The position numbers and the translations under genes are program-made. Under the pieces are notes generated by a model, which saw only the letters and a program-made list of their open reading frames with translations, did not search any database and was not told where the DNA came from. This document shows positions 30,634-37,047 of a stretch of DNA of 37,047 nt, in pieces. Within the stretch, counting starts at the first letter, position 1. Each line of letters begins with the position of its first letter. Source of the stretch: Candidatus Stahliibacteriota bacterium (lineage in GTDB: Bacteria > Hydrothermota > Tepidihabitantia > SM23-42); contig JAUWCU010000008.1 of assembly GCA_030609135.1 (NCBI GenBank), positions 1 through 37,047 of the forward strand. The letters run 5' to 3'.

Positions 30634-30862
30634 TTATAGTAATCGTAGAGCGGTTTGCGGTTTCGAGAGGCGATACGGTTGCGTATATGGGTTTTGTTAA
30701 ACGACAGACGACGTTCAATGACGAATCGCTTTTCGTTCCGTCCCCGAGAATCCTCGTTCCCGGCGGGACAACCGATAAACGTCAAACGAAACCTAATATA
30801 TTTAAACATTTAGGTATTTAGATATTTAGGCATTTAGATGTTTGTACTTACAAGGGGGTGTA
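30634..30862. other. Repeat-bearing spacer within the plus-strand cluster
   Basis: It has CGAATCGCTTTTCG (also at about 36210), a CCCCGAGAATCCTCGTTCCCGGCGGG block, and an octamer array at 30808-30840. The track ORFs here are not supported. It separates the Usp-like gene from the EIIA gene. Confidence 0.55.
30808..30840. repeat. Octanucleotide tandem repeat
   Basis: Four units of ATTTAGRY (ATTTAGGT, ATTTAGAT, ATTTAGGC, ATTTAGAT) directly upstream of the EIIA gene's Shine-Dalgarno. Confidence 0.85.
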
Positions 30863-31324
30863 ATGATATTGAAGATATCAGAGGTCCTTAAGCCTGAAGC
30901 GATTATCATGAAGATGAAATCCAAGGAGAAGATCGCGGTGCTAAAGGAACTGGTTGATCATATGGTTGATAATGAATTAGTCGAAGATGGTGAGGAATTT
31001 CAGAAAGCTCTGGCAAAGCGCGAGAACCTTGAATCTACGGGTATTGGTGATGGTATTGCTATACCGCATGCGCGTACTGATGCGGTCAAGGGTCTCATCC
31101 TTGCCTTTGCGCGGTCTGAACAAGGTGTCGATTTTTCGGCAATTGACGGCAAACCGTCCCATCTTATTTTTCTCATTGCTTCACCAGTGGATAAGAAAAG
31201 TGAGTATATCATGGCTTTGGCAAAAATCTCCAGGTTATTGCGCAAGCAGGAGGTGCGTCGCCTCTTAAAAGATGCCGATAACCCGAATGAAATACTAAAC
31301 ATTATTAAGAAAAACGAAGAGTGA
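30863..31324 (+). CDS. PTS EIIA-2 (PtsN/fructose type) domain protein
   Basis: A 153-residue single EIIA type-2 domain. The phosphorylatable histidine lies in GIGDGIAIPHARTDAV (about residue 68). Flanking family signatures are KEKIAVLKELVDHMVD, ENLESTGIG, FARSEQGVDFSAIDG, KPSHLIFLIASPVDKKSEYI and LAKISRLLR. Without EIIB/EIIC partners nearby it is probably regulatory (PtsN-like) rather than a sugar porter. ATG 30863 is fixed by AAGGGGGTG; the track start (30842) lies before that Shine-Dalgarno. Its stop overlaps the next frame's GTG (GTGA). Confidence 0.9.
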   Translation: MILKISEVLKPEAIIMKMKSKEKIAVLKELVDHMVDNELVEDGEEFQKALAKRENLESTGIGDGIAIPHARTDAVKGLILAFARSEQGVDFSAIDGKPSHLIFLIASPVDKKSEYIMALAKISRLLRKQEVRRLLKDADNPNEILNIIKKNEE

Positions 31325-32601
31325 AAAGCGTAGGGCGTAGAATGTATATCGTAGGGCGATTTTACGCAATGGGTATGCTCATTTTAATTCCTGTATTCAT
31401 CTTTGCTGACAAAATTCTTGTTCCAATGGACTTAACACAGATTGATCATCTTAAGGCATACGGCGTTGCTTTCCATGCTCTGGAAATGGGCGTAAACGTT
31501 GAATGGTTACTAAACTACCAAGGTGGTTCTTTTCTCACGGATTATGAGCCCAGGATCGAAAAAGACTGTGCCCTGAACAGTGTAGTGTGGGAAGTCATCC
31601 CTTCAGGGGATATACTTGAGATCTACCAGACGATCGAGGAGAATAATATGGATGTTATTCTCCTCGAAAAAGCGCCTAAAATAGCAGTTTATATCCCGGA
31701 TAATTTTGAGCCTTGGGATGATGCTGTAACACTCGCTCTCGAGTATGCAGATATCCCATATGATAATGTGTGGGACGAGGATGTGTTGCGTGGCAAGCTA
31801 ATGCAATATGACTGGCTTCATCTCCACCATGAAGATTTTACTGGTCAGTACGGCAAATTCTACGGCAGCTATGCAAATACTGATTGGTACAAGGAAGAAG
31901 TCAGGATAAATGAAGAGCTGGCAAAAAAACTCGGTTTTGCAAAAGTTTCCAAAATGAAACTTGCTGTTGCATTGGTCATAAAAGATTATGTTGAAAAGGG
32001 TGGCTTTTTGTTTTCCATGTGTTCAGCATGTGATACATACGATATAGGTTTGGCTGCTCAGAATATCGATATCTGCCACAATGTTTATGACCACGATCCT
32101 TTTGACCCGGCGGCAAACAGCAAATTGGATTTTTCTCAATGTCTGGCTTTTGAAAACTTCGAGTTGATTCTCAACCCGTATATCTATGAGCATTCCACGA
32201 TCGATGTTACCAACGAAGCTCATGCACGTGGTCCCAAGACATACATCTCATTGTTTGATTTCTCGGCAAAATTCGATCCAGTGCCATGCATGCTCGTCCA
32301 GAACCACACGGCATTGGTCAAGGAATTCCTTGGTCAGTGTTCAGGGTTTAGAAAGAGTACGATCATGACGTCGGTGTTGGTTTTGGCTGAGGTTAGCGGT
32401 ACTGAGGAGGTAAAATACCTGCACGGTAATTATGGCAAAGGCACTTTTACATATCTTGCCGGTCACGATCCAGAAGATTATAAACATTTTGTCAATGATC
32501 CGCCAACAGATTTGAGAAAACACAGAAATTCGCCCGGCTACCGATTGATCCTAAACAATATTCTGTTCCCCGCGGCTAAGAAAAAGGAGCAGAAGACATA
32601 G
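31321..32601 (+). CDS. Conserved secreted protein of the so-called asparagine synthetase B family
   Basis: A protein of up to 426 residues, matching a family frequent in Bacteroidota and labelled asparagine synthetase B in databases although it lacks AsnB domains. Recognisable stretches are ILVPMDLTQIDHLKAYG, EWLLNYQGGSFLTDYE, YDWLHLHHEDFTGQYGKFYG and GHDPEDYKHF, plus NSPGYRLILNNILFPAAKKK at the end. A signal peptide (MLILIPVFIFA) precedes it. FSMCSACDTYD may be a nucleophile-like elbow; the function is unknown. The start is uncertain among GTG 31321, ATG 31342 and ATG 31369. The DNA before 31369 contains two GTAGGGCG units of a dispersed repeat, so the native start may be 31369. It is coupled to the EIIA gene. 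Confidence 0.75.
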   Translation: MKSVGRRMYIVGRFYAMGMLILIPVFIFADKILVPMDLTQIDHLKAYGVAFHALEMGVNVEWLLNYQGGSFLTDYEPRIEKDCALNSVVWEVIPSGDILEIYQTIEENNMDVILLEKAPKIAVYIPDNFEPWDDAVTLALEYADIPYDNVWDEDVLRGKLMQYDWLHLHHEDFTGQYGKFYGSYANTDWYKEEVRINEELAKKLGFAKVSKMKLAVALVIKDYVEKGGFLFSMCSACDTYDIGLAAQNIDICHNVYDHDPFDPAANSKLDFSQCLAFENFELILNPYIYEHSTIDVTNEAHARGPKTYISLFDFSAKFDPVPCMLVQNHTALVKEFLGQCSGFRKSTIMTSVLVLAEVSGTEEVKYLHGNYGKGTFTYLAGHDPEDYKHFVNDPPTDLRKHRNSPGYRLILNNILFPAAKKKEQKT

Positions 32602-33155
32602 CGGCTTCGAAGTTTTTAATTGGGATCAACGAAATAAAGGAAGAGACTATTTTTACCTTTGATAGTCTCCGGGCAGGTGAGTTTGACCTTAAGATAAAAG
32701 CGGTTGAAAAATTCGGTTCGATCAGCGCGCGTATCAAACTCAATAATTCAGCAATAGGCATTATCGCGGATTTCAAAGTCGCTTTTAAAGTTTATTTAAT
32801 ATGCACACGTTGTTTGGACACCTTTACCAGGGACTTTCAAGCCAGCTTGTATCTAAATTATATTCAGGGTAAAGATCCGAATAAAGATATTGAGAAAGTT
32901 GATTTGAAAAACTCTGAGGTTGAGCGCGTATACGTTTCAGGGAACAACATTGATCTAAGTGTTGGTATAAGGGAAGCTATTGTTCTTTCGCTACCGATTA
33001 CTTTTCTTTGCCGTGAGCAATGCCGTGGATTATGTCCGGTTTGCGGGATTAACAGGAATAAAACAAAGTGCAAATGCAAAGTCGAAAAAGTCGGTCTTTT
33101 TGCACCGGTGTTTATGAAAAGGAAGACTGAGGGAAAAAAGAGTAAGAAAAAATGA
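32598..33155 (+). CDS. DUF177/YceD-family protein, apparent ATA start
   Basis: A DUF177 (YceD) protein, in E. coli linked to 23S rRNA accumulation. The zinc/Cys signature is complete: CTRCLDTF, then ITFLCREQCRGLCPVCGIN and KCKC. The track begins at TTG 32814, but clear DUF177 sequence continues in frame upstream (FLIGINEIKEETIFTFD, EFDLKIKAVEKFGSI). Between the in-frame TAA at 32577 and residue 73 there is no ATG, GTG or TTG. The only codon well placed behind a Shine-Dalgarno (AAGGAG, 8-nt gap) is ATA at 32598, overlapping the previous stop as ATAG. That gives 185 residues. The stop overlaps the next gene as ATGA. Confidence 0.85.
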   Translation: MAASKFLIGINEIKEETIFTFDSLRAGEFDLKIKAVEKFGSISARIKLNNSAIGIIADFKVAFKVYLICTRCLDTFTRDFQASLYLNYIQGKDPNKDIEKVDLKNSEVERVYVSGNNIDLSVGIREAIVLSLPITFLCREQCRGLCPVCGINRNKTKCKCKVEKVGLFAPVFMKRKTEGKKSKKK

Positions 33156-34573
33156 TATTACTCTTTATCATCCACATTTTATCCATAGATAGCTTTTTGA
33201 ATCAACCCGAGCTGAAGACTGCACAATACGGTCTCTATGTTTTGAACTTGACTAATGATAGCCTGGTTTATGCGCGCAACAGCCAGAAGCTTCTTATACC
33301 CGCTTCTAATATGAAGTTGATTACGACCGGTGCCAGCATGTGTTATCTGGGTACTGAGTACCGTTACACAACGCGCCTCGCCTTGCGTGGAAAAGTGAAA
33401 AATAACCGTCTGGTCGGTGATATTATTGTCCTTGGTGGTGGTGATCCTACATTCAGTTTTGCTGACCTGGAGCGCTTTGTGGCAAAAATTAAAAGCCAGG
33501 ATATTAGAGAAGTAACCGGTAATATCGTGGTCAACGAAAGTTATTTTAAGGACATGAGCCTCCACGGCAATACTTTCACGAGTGAGCGGTTGCCTACGGG
33601 CTGGGCATGGCACTATCTTGATGCACGGTACGCCGCCGAGATTTCTGCATTGTCCATGAACAAAAACTATATAAATGTTAATATCAAATCAACCAAGCTC
33701 GGGGAATATGCCGAGGTCATCCTCAAACCCAATACTCAGTACGTGACGCTGGTGAATCAAATGAAGACCAAAAAAGGTGAGGACAGTATTATTATTTATC
33801 GAAGACCAGAGGAAAATATTATCCACGTAGATGGTGGTATTGGTGAGGGGCATGAAAAAAATATTCCAGTTGCGGTAAGGGATCCGGCACTTTTCGTGGG
33901 CAGTTATTTCAAAGAAAGGTTGAATGCTGAGGGTATTAGTGTGCACGGTGGCGTTGTGAAGGAAAATAATACACTATTGTACAAAACAATGAACCCCCGT
34001 CCATTGACATTCGTCGATTCGGTGGCTTCGCCGTCCCTGAATGACATTTTGAGCGAAACCAATATCGAAAGCGTGAACCTTTATGCTGAGATTCTGCTGA
34101 AGACACTTGGTGCCCGGTTTTATGGCGAGGGGACATTTTACCATGGGATAATCATGCTCAAGAGATTCCTGAATTTATGTGGTGCTGATACGAATGCAGT
34201 ATCGCTCTGGGATGGTTCGGGTCTGTCCCGCCACAATTTGGTTTCACCTTACCAGATCGCACTTGTTTTGCGCTATATGCATTGGTCTCGATATGCACAA
34301 ACTTTTTATGAATTTCTGCCCCAGGTTGGTCAGGGTACCTTAGAGAACAGGTTTAAAGATTTCAAAGGCGAGATGCACGCCAAAACCGGGTCCCTGCATG
34401 CGGTTTCAAGTCTATCTGGTTATCTCAACATCGATGAGACTATTTATTGTTTTTCAATGATATTCAATAATTTTACCTGTTCCAGGAAAAAAATCAGGAA
34501 AATCGAAGAGGGTATTATCATGACGCTCCAGAAACAGCTGAGTAAACCCGGTAACAAACCCCTCGATGAATAG
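33152..34573 (+). CDS. dacB: D-alanyl-D-alanine carboxypeptidase/endopeptidase, PBP4 type (peptidase S13)
   Basis: A 473-residue periplasmic enzyme that trims peptidoglycan cross-links and stem peptides. The three penicillin-binding motifs are visible: SxxK in IPASNMKLITTG (about residues 52-55), SxN-type in WDGSGLSRHNLVSPYQ, and KTG in MHAKTGSLHAVSSLSGY. Between the first and second lies the long insert domain (KVKNNRLVGDIIVLGGGDPTF and onwards) typical of class C low-molecular-weight PBPs. A short hydrophobic N-terminus (MILLFIIHILSI) serves as signal or anchor. ATG 33152 overlaps the DUF177 stop. Length and motifs are normal. Confidence 0.93.
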   Translation: MILLFIIHILSIDSFLNQPELKTAQYGLYVLNLTNDSLVYARNSQKLLIPASNMKLITTGASMCYLGTEYRYTTRLALRGKVKNNRLVGDIIVLGGGDPTFSFADLERFVAKIKSQDIREVTGNIVVNESYFKDMSLHGNTFTSERLPTGWAWHYLDARYAAEISALSMNKNYINVNIKSTKLGEYAEVILKPNTQYVTLVNQMKTKKGEDSIIIYRRPEENIIHVDGGIGEGHEKNIPVAVRDPALFVGSYFKERLNAEGISVHGGVVKENNTLLYKTMNPRPLTFVDSVASPSLNDILSETNIESVNLYAEILLKTLGARFYGEGTFYHGIIMLKRFLNLCGADTNAVSLWDGSGLSRHNLVSPYQIALVLRYMHWSRYAQTFYEFLPQVGQGTLENRFKDFKGEMHAKTGSLHAVSSLSGYLNIDETIYCFSMIFNNFTCSRKKIRKIEEGIIMTLQKQLSKPGNKPLDE

Positions 34574-34591
34574 CAAATAGGGTAGCGTCTG

Positions 34592-34750
34592 ATGCCTATA
34601 AAGAAACGATTCTTTACGCGCGAATACCGTTTTATGAAGCGGAAAAAACAATGGAAGCCGTTTCGTTTTGTCGGCTTGGGGCTTATCTTGATGATCGTAA
34701 TAATCTTTTGTTTCTGCAAATTCATATTGGGGATAGATTTTGGTTTTTGA
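34592..34750 (+). CDS. Small single-pass membrane protein, 52 residues
   Basis: Too short for the track. A very basic N-terminus (MPIKKRFFTREYRFMKRKKQW) precedes one TM helix (VGLGLILMIVIIFCFCKFI). ATG 34592 is preceded by AGGG. The ORF fills the gap between dacB and the dipeptidase and overlaps the latter by 11 nt, the same overlap length as in the uvrB operon. The function is unknown. Position and topology suggest a real operon member linked to envelope genes, without homology proof. Confidence 0.55.
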   Translation: MPIKKRFFTREYRFMKRKKQWKPFRFVGLGLILMIVIIFCFCKFILGIDFGF

Positions 34751-35609
34751 TCTGCACTGCGATACACCGCATAACATCATCAAAGGTAAGTTCAATCACG
34801 TAAAACCTGATACATTACACCGCGACAACTACCTTGGTGCAGTTTTTGCTCATTTCATAGAACCTAAGATAAAGCACCCGTTTGTTGACGCGGTTAAGCT
34901 GCTGTCATCGACTATCGCTTATACAGAGAAGAAAAAAGCGATTCAGATTATCCGTTCTTATAAGAATCTAAACACCAAAAAGCTCAACCTTTTGCTCGGG
35001 GTTGAGGGCGGTCATATTTTTGATAATACATTCAAGCAATTTGAGGTATTCTATGATACGGGCGTACGTGTCTTCACTTTGACCTGGAACAACTCAAATA
35101 AACTTGCCCATGCTGCCTTAGAAGCAGATAAGAAAGGTCTGACTAAGAAGGGTAAGCAGTTTATTAAAGAGATGGCTAATTATGATATAATAATTGATCT
35201 CTCGCACGCCTCAACCAAGACAGTACTTGATGTATGTGGGTTGTGCGAGAATCAGGTTATTGCCTCGCATTCATGTGTTCGGGCATTGAACAAAACTTTT
35301 TTTAGAAACATAGCGGATATGGCGATCAAAGCGATTATTGAAAAGAATGGTCTTGTCGGTATTAATTTTTCAAATTACCATCTTGGGAATCACAGCATTA
35401 TTGACCACATTGATTATTTGACTGAAAATTTCGGTATTGACTCAGTCGCGATTGGCAGTGATTTTGACGGCATAAACGATGCAGTGATCAAGAGCCCAGC
35501 AGGTTTACAAGATCTGGAAAAAGAACTTTTGGAAAAAGGCTATAAGAAGTCAGACGTAGAAAAAATATTCAGCGGGAATTTTTTGCGCCTCTTTAAAAAG
35601 ATGGAGTAG
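34740..35609 (+). CDS. Membrane dipeptidase family protein (peptidase M19)
   Basis: A zinc-dependent dipeptidase of the renal-dipeptidase family, 289 residues. Metal and active-site motifs are present: FDLHCDTP (HxD) at the start, LLLGVEGG with the bridging Glu, IIDLSHAS, VIASHSCVRAL, AIGSDFDG and FSGNFLR. The family cleaves dipeptides, including D-amino-acid-containing ones, so peptide recycling beside dacB is plausible. No signal peptide is seen. The start is TTG 34740 with GGGGAT upstream, overlapping the small TM gene. It is the last gene of the plus-strand cluster. Confidence 0.93.
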   Translation: MVFDLHCDTPHNIIKGKFNHVKPDTLHRDNYLGAVFAHFIEPKIKHPFVDAVKLLSSTIAYTEKKKAIQIIRSYKNLNTKKLNLLLGVEGGHIFDNTFKQFEVFYDTGVRVFTLTWNNSNKLAHAALEADKKGLTKKGKQFIKEMANYDIIIDLSHASTKTVLDVCGLCENQVIASHSCVRALNKTFFRNIADMAIKAIIEKNGLVGINFSNYHLGNHSIIDHIDYLTENFGIDSVAIGSDFDGINDAVIKSPAGLQDLEKELLEKGYKKSDVEKIFSGNFLRLFKKME

Positions 35610-35771
35610 TGGCTTGATTTATCAAGAGAGTAGATGGAGTGCAACGGCTTGCCGTTGCATGCAGTAGCCCCGATAGAACGGGATTTTCGTTACACTCCAA
35701 CAAGCTACTGCACTCCGTAGCCATAGGTCTGATCCTTCAACTGTGTTCCCCTCGATATACTCGGGAGAGGC
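35610..35771. repeat. Palindromic repeat region after the dipeptidase gene
   Basis: It contains the perfect GCAACGGC-TT-GCCGTTGC hairpin within GGAGTGCAACGG...TTACACTCC (about 35636-35700), and CTACTGCACTCCGTAG. It resembles the GGAGTGCAATG...TTGCACTCC parts in folC insert 2. No T-run follows, so it is not a typical terminator. Confidence 0.65.
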
Positions 35772-35848
35772 AGGAAGTAAGAAGCAGGAAGCAGGAAGTA
35801 AGAAGCAAGAAGTAGGAAGTAGGAAGCAGGAAGTAAGAAGTAAGAAGC
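35772..35848. repeat. Heptanucleotide tandem array
   Basis: Eleven 7-bp units of ARGAAGY (AGGAAGT, AAGAAGC, AGGAAGC, and so on), entirely in register. Translated on the minus strand it gives the meaningless SCFLLPTSCFLLPA pattern of the track ORF at 35622. Confidence 0.9.
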
Positions 35849-35977
35849 AAAACCCAAGATTCAAGAAGCAGGTATTCTGTTTAGGATTTTGTATATTTGA
35901 TATTATTTTGGAATTTGGTGCTTGGAATTTGCAAATGGTCATATCCGTTTACATCTGCATTCATCTATCTTCATCTA

Positions 35978-35994
35978 TTTCTCCGAAGGAGAAA
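35978..35994 (-). terminator. Hairpin directly behind tRNA-Ala
   Basis: TTTCTCC-GAA-GGAGAAA: a perfect 7-bp stem two bases past the tRNA 3' end. There is no clear U-tract after it on the minus strand, so it may act in processing or termination. Confidence 0.5.
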
Positions 35995-35995
35995 A

Positions 35996-36068
35996 TGGAG
36001 GTGAGCGGACTCGAACCGCTGACCTGTGCGTTGCAAACGCACTGCTCTCCCGCCTGAGCTACACCCCC
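35996..36068 (-). tRNA. tRNA-Ala, anticodon TGC
   Basis: A complete 73-nt cloverleaf on the minus strand. The acceptor GGGGGTG pairs with CACCTCC and contains the G3-U70 pair that defines alanine identity. The D-arm starts GCTC. The anticodon stem GTGCG/CGCAC encloses TTTGCAA (anticodon TGC). The T-arm carries GGTTCGAGTCC, and the discriminator is A. CCA is not encoded. It stands alone between the dipeptidase gene and the beta-barrel gene. Confidence 0.97.
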
Positions 36069-36246
36069 GTACAGATCGGTTGCGTTGATGGGTTACGAAA
36101 CCCGAAAAACCTTTAAGACAGAATTTTAATACCAAACAGATCGGTTGCGTTTGTCGGTTTCGCGTTGTAATCGATATTTTACAGAAATCGAAAAACGATT
36201 ATCGATAACGAATCGCTTTTCGCAACCGAGAACCACAAACGTTCCG
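36069..36246. other. Spacer with short direct repeats
   Basis: ACAGATCGGTTGCGTT occurs twice (36071-36086 and 36136-36151). CGAATCGCTTTTCG matches the spacer at about 30722. Several GAAACCG/CGGTTTC inversions suggest more palindromic repeat DNA. No gene is seen. Confidence 0.5.
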
Positions 36247-37047
36247 TCAAAATCTTCCGAAGTTCAGTTCAAGACCGAATGAATTAAGAATGGTTACGTC
36301 TTTGTCAAAGAGGCGTTCCTGGTTCAAATGGAAATCAAGTCTGAACTCCCTGATTCTTATACTTATACCAGGTTCCACAATCCACTCGGGTGATTCAAAC
36401 CCGTCGACAAAGTCCTCTTTAACACCGAAAACTAATGCTACCTTTCTACTTATCGGCAGATCTAATCCCGCATGGATATGGGTATAATCATTCGCAATAT
36501 CACCACGGCTAAAGTCGTATTCAGCAATAAGGAAAATAAATCCTTCATTGAAAATAAGACGCTGCAGCATTAACCCGATTCTATGCCGGTAATACTCATA
36601 AGGTTCGCTCCACGAGGCCACTGAATATTTGGGCGTGATGATATAGTCGCCTCTTCTTTTTGCCAAACGTGCGTTGAACGTGAACCATTCTTCATTGGTC
36701 GCATCGTGGATCAAAAAAGAGATGTCAAAGCGGCGGTTGAAAAAAAATCTACCCATACCGATTCCAAAGGTCGACTGGTCTTCTGCCGGTGAACCGCATA
36801 TGCCGATTTCGAATTTCTTCAGACTGATTGCGTAACCAAGGTTGAATCCACGGTTTCCTACAGGGTTCTGCCAGACACCGAATGTACCGAATTTGGGCAA
36901 TGGAGCCATTACCACTCCGTAATCATCAATTCCAGATCTGATATCGCCATAGATATTGTTTTGGTACATTACTAATTGGTGTGGATACACGCCGATGTTC
37001 ACTATATCATCAATATAGTCACCAGCCATTAATATATCCATCCTGGT
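36247..37047 (-). CDS. Beta-barrel-like outer membrane protein, N-terminus outside window
   Basis: 267 codons, open to the window edge, so 5' partial. The sequence alternates short aromatic-rich amphipathic strands (GRFFFNRRFDISFLIHD, WFTFNARLAKRR, HRIGLMLQRLIF, GFIFLIAEYDFSRG, HIHAGLDLPISRKVALVFGVKED). It ends in LELNFGRF, with the terminal Phe typical of barrel-insertion signals. The first visible part, DDIVNIGVYPHQLVMYQNN, resembles the opening of outer-membrane proteins in related uncultured bacteria. ATG 37041 is probably internal, because no signal peptide follows. The specific role is unknown. Confidence 0.65.
   Translation of the reverse strand, partial: TRMDILMAGDYIDDIVNIGVYPHQLVMYQNNIYGDIRSGIDDYGVVMAPLPKFGTFGVWQNPVGNRGFNLGYAISLKKFEIGICGSPAEDQSTFGIGMGRFFFNRRFDISFLIHDATNEEWFTFNARLAKRRGDYIITPKYSVASWSEPYEYYRHRIGLMLQRLIFNEGFIFLIAEYDFSRGDIANDYTHIHAGLDLPISRKVALVFGVKEDFVDGFESPEWIVEPGISIRIREFRLDFHLNQERLFDKDVTILNSFGLELNFGRF

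Noticed and set aside
35622-36057. ORFs with SCFLLPTSCFLLPA / KKQEAGSKKQ patterns
   Set aside because: Products of the 7-bp tandem array, and the plus-strand ORF also runs through the tRNA.
1-37047. CRISPR array
   Set aside because: The repeats present are palindromic or tandem without regular unique spacers, and no cas genes are present.
1-37047. Integrated phage, plasmid or transposon cargo
   Set aside because: No integrase, transposase, terminase or replication gene was recognised; the mobile-looking DNA is all non-coding.

Overview
The window looks like a chromosomal segment from an uncultivated Gram-negative-type bacterium. Supporting features are lipoproteins with lipoboxes, a beta-barrel-like protein ending in Phe, and secreted proteins with C-terminal FlgD/T9SS-like tails (PNPF...GR..PSG.YF.RL...K.LLLR). 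This style is common in candidate phyla such as WOR-3/Stahlbacteria and relatives; the placement is inference, since no rRNA or marker tree is available. The DNA is moderately AT-rich. No phage, plasmid, CRISPR or transposase gene was found.

Layout. 1-9.2 kb: a hicBA toxin-antitoxin pair, a secreted beta-helix protein, a serpin lipoprotein, a pseudo-receiver/coiled-coil protein, a small membrane protein, a seven-bladed secreted propeller, an HNH-like zinc protein and a small HSP20-like protein. 9.5-13 kb: a heterodimeric ABC exporter. 13-22.3 kb: single genes set in repeat-rich spacers (SBBP-type secreted protein, tiny membrane protein, zinc-ribbon/DUF2007, PAS-PAS-GGDEF, a second HSP20-like gene coupled to a small conserved gene, AbfB-domain lipoprotein, RRM protein, VOC protein, HAMP/PAS protein). 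22.5-28.7 kb (minus): a tight operon of degenerate GH13 amylase, uvrB, nadC and folC. 28.8-35.6 kb (plus): hslU, Usp-like, PTS EIIA-like, a conserved secreted protein, DUF177, PBP4-type carboxypeptidase, a small TM protein and an M19 dipeptidase. 35.6-37 kb: repeats, tRNA-Ala(TGC) and a partial beta-barrel-like protein.

Four signals stand out. (1) folC keeps an open frame although three palindromic repeat elements, one of them nested, sit inside the coding region; this resembles Rickettsia palindromic elements. (2) Two genes, a DUF177/YceD gene and one HSP20 copy, have ATA where the start codon should be, with a well-placed Shine-Dalgarno; for DUF177 no ATG/GTG/TTG is available. (3) Thirteen sigma70-like promoters can be read by eye and twelve have a 16-nt spacer; several place the start codon at the predicted +1, suggesting leaderless mRNAs. 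(4) The spacers are mosaics of re-shuffled palindromic and tandem modules, including a 0.43-kb element with 28-bp terminal inverted repeats.

Functionally the window mixes housekeeping (DNA repair, NAD and folate synthesis, proteolysis, envelope maintenance) with secreted proteins and signalling. Intrinsic terminators are nearly absent: the only convincing hairpin at a gene end lies behind the tRNA.
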